A DNA stretch of 6,417 nt from Bacteroidales bacterium (GTDB taxonomy: Bacteria > Bacteroidota > Bacteroidia > Bacteroidales > UBA7960), in NCBI GenBank assembly GCA_007131895.1, contig SLPR01000428.1, positions 1 to 6,417 on the forward strand, given 5' to 3'. A program made the translations under genes and the position numbers. Shown here piece after piece: positions 4,565-6,417 of this stretch (position 1 is its first letter; each line of letters begins with the position of its first letter). Under the pieces are notes generated by a model, which saw only the letters and a list, made by a program, of their open reading frames with translations, had not been told where the DNA came from and did not search any database.

Positions 4565-5623
4565 ATGAAAACTGTCAGAAACAATCTATCCCTAACTAAA
4601 AAAGCAAGGAAACCGAACACTGGCTCTGACCGGAGATGGAAATTGCTCTTGGGATGGGCTGTCATGATGGTTTTTCCTGTTTATTTATTTCCACAGGCGT
4701 GTTGCTCGGGCGGTGTTCCGTTGGGCGGTAGCCTGGGGCTGGGTTCTGCTGAAAGTCGAAGCATACAGTTTCTACTTACCTATGATTACAACCTTTTGAA
4801 CGATTTAATGGACGGCACAGAGCTGTTGCAGGATGATACCCGCAGCCGCACCACTCATGCTGCTATGCTGGAAGTCAATTATGGCTTATCTTCAAGATTT
4901 TCCCTGGCAGCCCTCGTGCCCTTTATTCAGCAGGAAAGAAACATTAAGGGTTTTGAGCAGGGAAGAGAATTTACCTCCACCCGTGGATTGGGAGATGTTG
5001 TATTACTACTCAAATACAGAATGCTTAACCCCGCGACAACCCCAGGCACAGAATGGGTTTTAGGCGCCGGCCCCAAATTACCCACAGCCCATACCCGGCA
5101 TACCAACAATAATGGCTTGCTATTACCTGCCGACATGCAGCCAGGTTCAGGCTCGCTGGATGGGATCCTGTGGAGTTTCTTCCAACACGATCAGATATTC
5201 TACCCGGCATTAAGTTTTATAAGCGTTGCCACCTACCGATACTCGGGAGCAAACAACAGCTACAATCAAAGTCAGAGCTACAGGTTTGGCAACGAGTTTC
5301 AGTTTAATCTGGGGATGAACTACCATTTTTTTCTCAACCGACCAATAGATGCATTCTCTTTCCTGCGTTATCGACAGCAGGGTGAAGACCATATAGATGG
5401 CAGCGTATTTCCCGGCTCCGGTGGTCAATGGCTATACTGGGTTCCGGGCCTGGCTGTGAATTTTACGCCCGATATTTCAGTGTGCCTTTCGGCAGCTGTC
5501 CCGGTATATCACAAACTTAAAGGAGCGCAGTTAACTACCACCTACAGGTTCACCATTGCCCTTTCCTATGCCATTAACCCTAAGCAGCCCATGGTAGTAG
5601 TTCCGACAGACAATCCATTATAA
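4565..5623 (+). CDS. Outer-membrane beta-barrel protein (transporter/MetA-like) with N-terminal CC motif
   Basis: The 352-residue product begins with a basic n-region (to RRWK, 23-26) and a hydrophobic core 27-42, ending in FPQA. Cleavage there leaves a mature protein starting CCSGGVPLGGSLGLG (Cys46, Cys47). The context P-Q-A-C is a poor lipobox, so signal peptidase I is more likely than lipidation. The remaining sequence alternates amphipathic strands ending in aromatic residues (FLLTYDYNLL, MLEVNYGLSSRFSLAALVPF, LGDVVLLLKYRM, EWVLGAGPKLPT, FRFTIALSYAI-like end), typical of a 12- to 14-strand barrel. The pattern recalls proteins named 'transporter' or phenol-degradation MetA-like, for which a firm biochemical role is lacking. 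The gene starts seven bases after the membrane thioredoxin gene, linking it to thiol chemistry. The DUF3179 gene follows after 81 bases. The barrel itself is clear, but the cargo is unknown. Confidence 0.8.
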   Translation: MKTVRNNLSLTKKARKPNTGSDRRWKLLLGWAVMMVFPVYLFPQACCSGGVPLGGSLGLGSAESRSIQFLLTYDYNLLNDLMDGTELLQDDTRSRTTHAAMLEVNYGLSSRFSLAALVPFIQQERNIKGFEQGREFTSTRGLGDVVLLLKYRMLNPATTPGTEWVLGAGPKLPTAHTRHTNNNGLLLPADMQPGSGSLDGILWSFFQHDQIFYPALSFISVATYRYSGANNSYNQSQSYRFGNEFQFNLGMNYHFFLNRPIDAFSFLRYRQQGEDHIDGSVFPGSGGQWLYWVPGLAVNFTPDISVCLSAAVPVYHKLKGAQLTTTYRFTIALSYAINPKQPMVVVPTDNPL

Positions 5624-5704
5624 TTCATTTAAAAAATTGTTTTACCTAAATACAAATTCCCGAAAAACCCCTTCACACTTTTTTAACCCTAAAATCCCAA
5701 TAAG

Positions 5705-6417
5705 ATGATACGCTATATTTTAAGTCTCCTTGCATTTTCAACCATTGCCATGCAAGGCTGTACAAAAGACACATTAAACGATAATGAGGAAAGCAACAGC
5801 AACAACACATGGCTCATTCCGGTGAACCAGGTTTTAGATGGTGGGCCGGGCAAAGATGGCATACCCTCGCTTCAAAACCCCGAATTTATTAATGCCGGTG
5901 AAGCCACTTACCTGTCAGATGATGATTTGGTGCTGGGATTTGCCGATGGGGATGACATTCGTGCCTACCCCCACCCTATCCTTGATTGGCACGAAATCAT
6001 CAACGATTATGTAAATGAGCATTCCATCGCAGTCATTTACTGCCCGCTAACCGGCACAGGAATTGGCTGGGACAGAATCGTGAATGAAGAGAAAACCACT
6101 TTCGGAGTTTCGGGCCTGCTTTACAATTCCAACATCATACATTACGACCGCGAAAGCGACAGCAACTGGTCGCAATTATTATTAAAATCTGTCAATGGAC
6201 AGCTTATCGGTACACCTGCCCATACCTACAACCTGGTGGAAACTACCTGGAAAACATGGAAAAACGCCTACCCCTCCACCAAAGTAGTTTCCTCCAATAC
6301 CGGGTTTAGCAGGAATTATGGCAGATATCCCTACGGCGATTATAAAACCAATACCAGTCTGATTTTCCCGGTTAATAATTCAGATGATCGTTTACATAAA
6401 AAAGAAAGAGTGTTGGG
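5705..6417 (+). CDS. DUF3179-domain lipoprotein, N-terminal part (3' end outside window)
   Basis: The frame opens at ATG 5705 and runs off the window; 237 residues are visible. The signal peptide (MIRYILSLLAFSTIAMQGC) ends in a lipobox-like MQGC, so Cys19 is probably lipidated. It is followed by a flexible Asn/Ser/acidic stretch, as usual in Bacteroidota lipoproteins. The DUF3179 domain starts near residue 36. Its marks are WLIPVNQVLDGGPGKDGIP, the IRAYPHPILDWHEIIND block (85-101), YCPLTGTGIGWDR (112-124) with Cys113, FGVSGLLYNSNIIHYDRES (133-151) with NWSQ just after it, and a later TGFSRNYGRYPYGDY block. The family has no settled biochemical function. In some members the cysteine site is, as I recall, annotated as selenocysteine. 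Here it is an ordinary TGC codon (6041-6043). It is probably co-transcribed with the thioredoxin and barrel genes, since the 81-base gap shows no terminator. Confidence 0.9.
   Translation, partial: MIRYILSLLAFSTIAMQGCTKDTLNDNEESNSNNTWLIPVNQVLDGGPGKDGIPSLQNPEFINAGEATYLSDDDLVLGFADGDDIRAYPHPILDWHEIINDYVNEHSIAVIYCPLTGTGIGWDRIVNEEKTTFGVSGLLYNSNIIHYDRESDSNWSQLLLKSVNGQLIGTPAHTYNLVETTWKTWKNAYPSTKVVSSNTGFSRNYGRYPYGDYKTNTSLIFPVNNSDDRLHKKERVL

Noticed and set aside
4833..5063. Plus-strand 76-codon frame inside the beta-barrel gene
   Set aside because: It is nested in another frame within a convincing barrel sequence and has no own features.

Overview
The window looks like a chromosomal segment of a member of the Bacteroidota. 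None of the genes has a convincing Shine-Dalgarno sequence. A TAnnTTTG-type -7 box (TATCTTTG) precedes the marR-like gene. Intergenic gaps are AT-rich, and the gene families (extracytoplasmic thioredoxin-like proteins, AraC regulators with a divergent N-terminus, a DUF3179 lipoprotein) are common in that phylum. I cannot place it below phylum level. Eight protein genes are supported, two of them cut by the window edges. No tRNA, rRNA, CRISPR array or transposase is visible, and no gap without a gene exceeds about 250 bases.

Left part (1-1759): the C-terminal two thirds of a LysE-type membrane exporter ends at 439. It converges on a MarR-family repressor read on the minus strand (614-1057). 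The gap between them holds a possible 33-codon ORF and a short interspersed repeat-like sequence. The repressor is transcribed away from an NAD(P)H-dependent FMN reductase/quinone reductase-type flavoprotein (1181-1759). Their shared 123-base intergenic region contains two inverted repeats, one with perfect 10-base arms, and a good -7 box for the repressor. This is the layout of a self-regulated, ligand-responsive repressor that also controls its divergent neighbour.

Middle part (1829-3376): an AraC-family activator is followed by an AhpD/carboxymuconolactone-decarboxylase-type protein whose Glu-12-Cys-x-x-Cys-x-x-x-His spacing matches the peroxidase AhpD. A perfect 16-base-pair stem closes this unit. 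Together with the flavin reductase, this part suggests a response to reactive electrophiles, quinones or peroxides.

Right part (3450-6417): a secreted thioredoxin-like protein (CGTC active site, no cis-proline) stands alone and is followed by a strong intrinsic-type terminator. Next comes a likely operon: a membrane-anchored thioredoxin (CGPC), seven bases later an outer-membrane beta-barrel protein whose predicted mature end starts with two cysteines, then a DUF3179 lipoprotein cut by the window end. All four products are predicted to act in the cell envelope, and all carry cysteines at likely functional places. This is the most interesting block, a candidate envelope thiol-redox or metal-handling module whose substrate is not known from the sequence.
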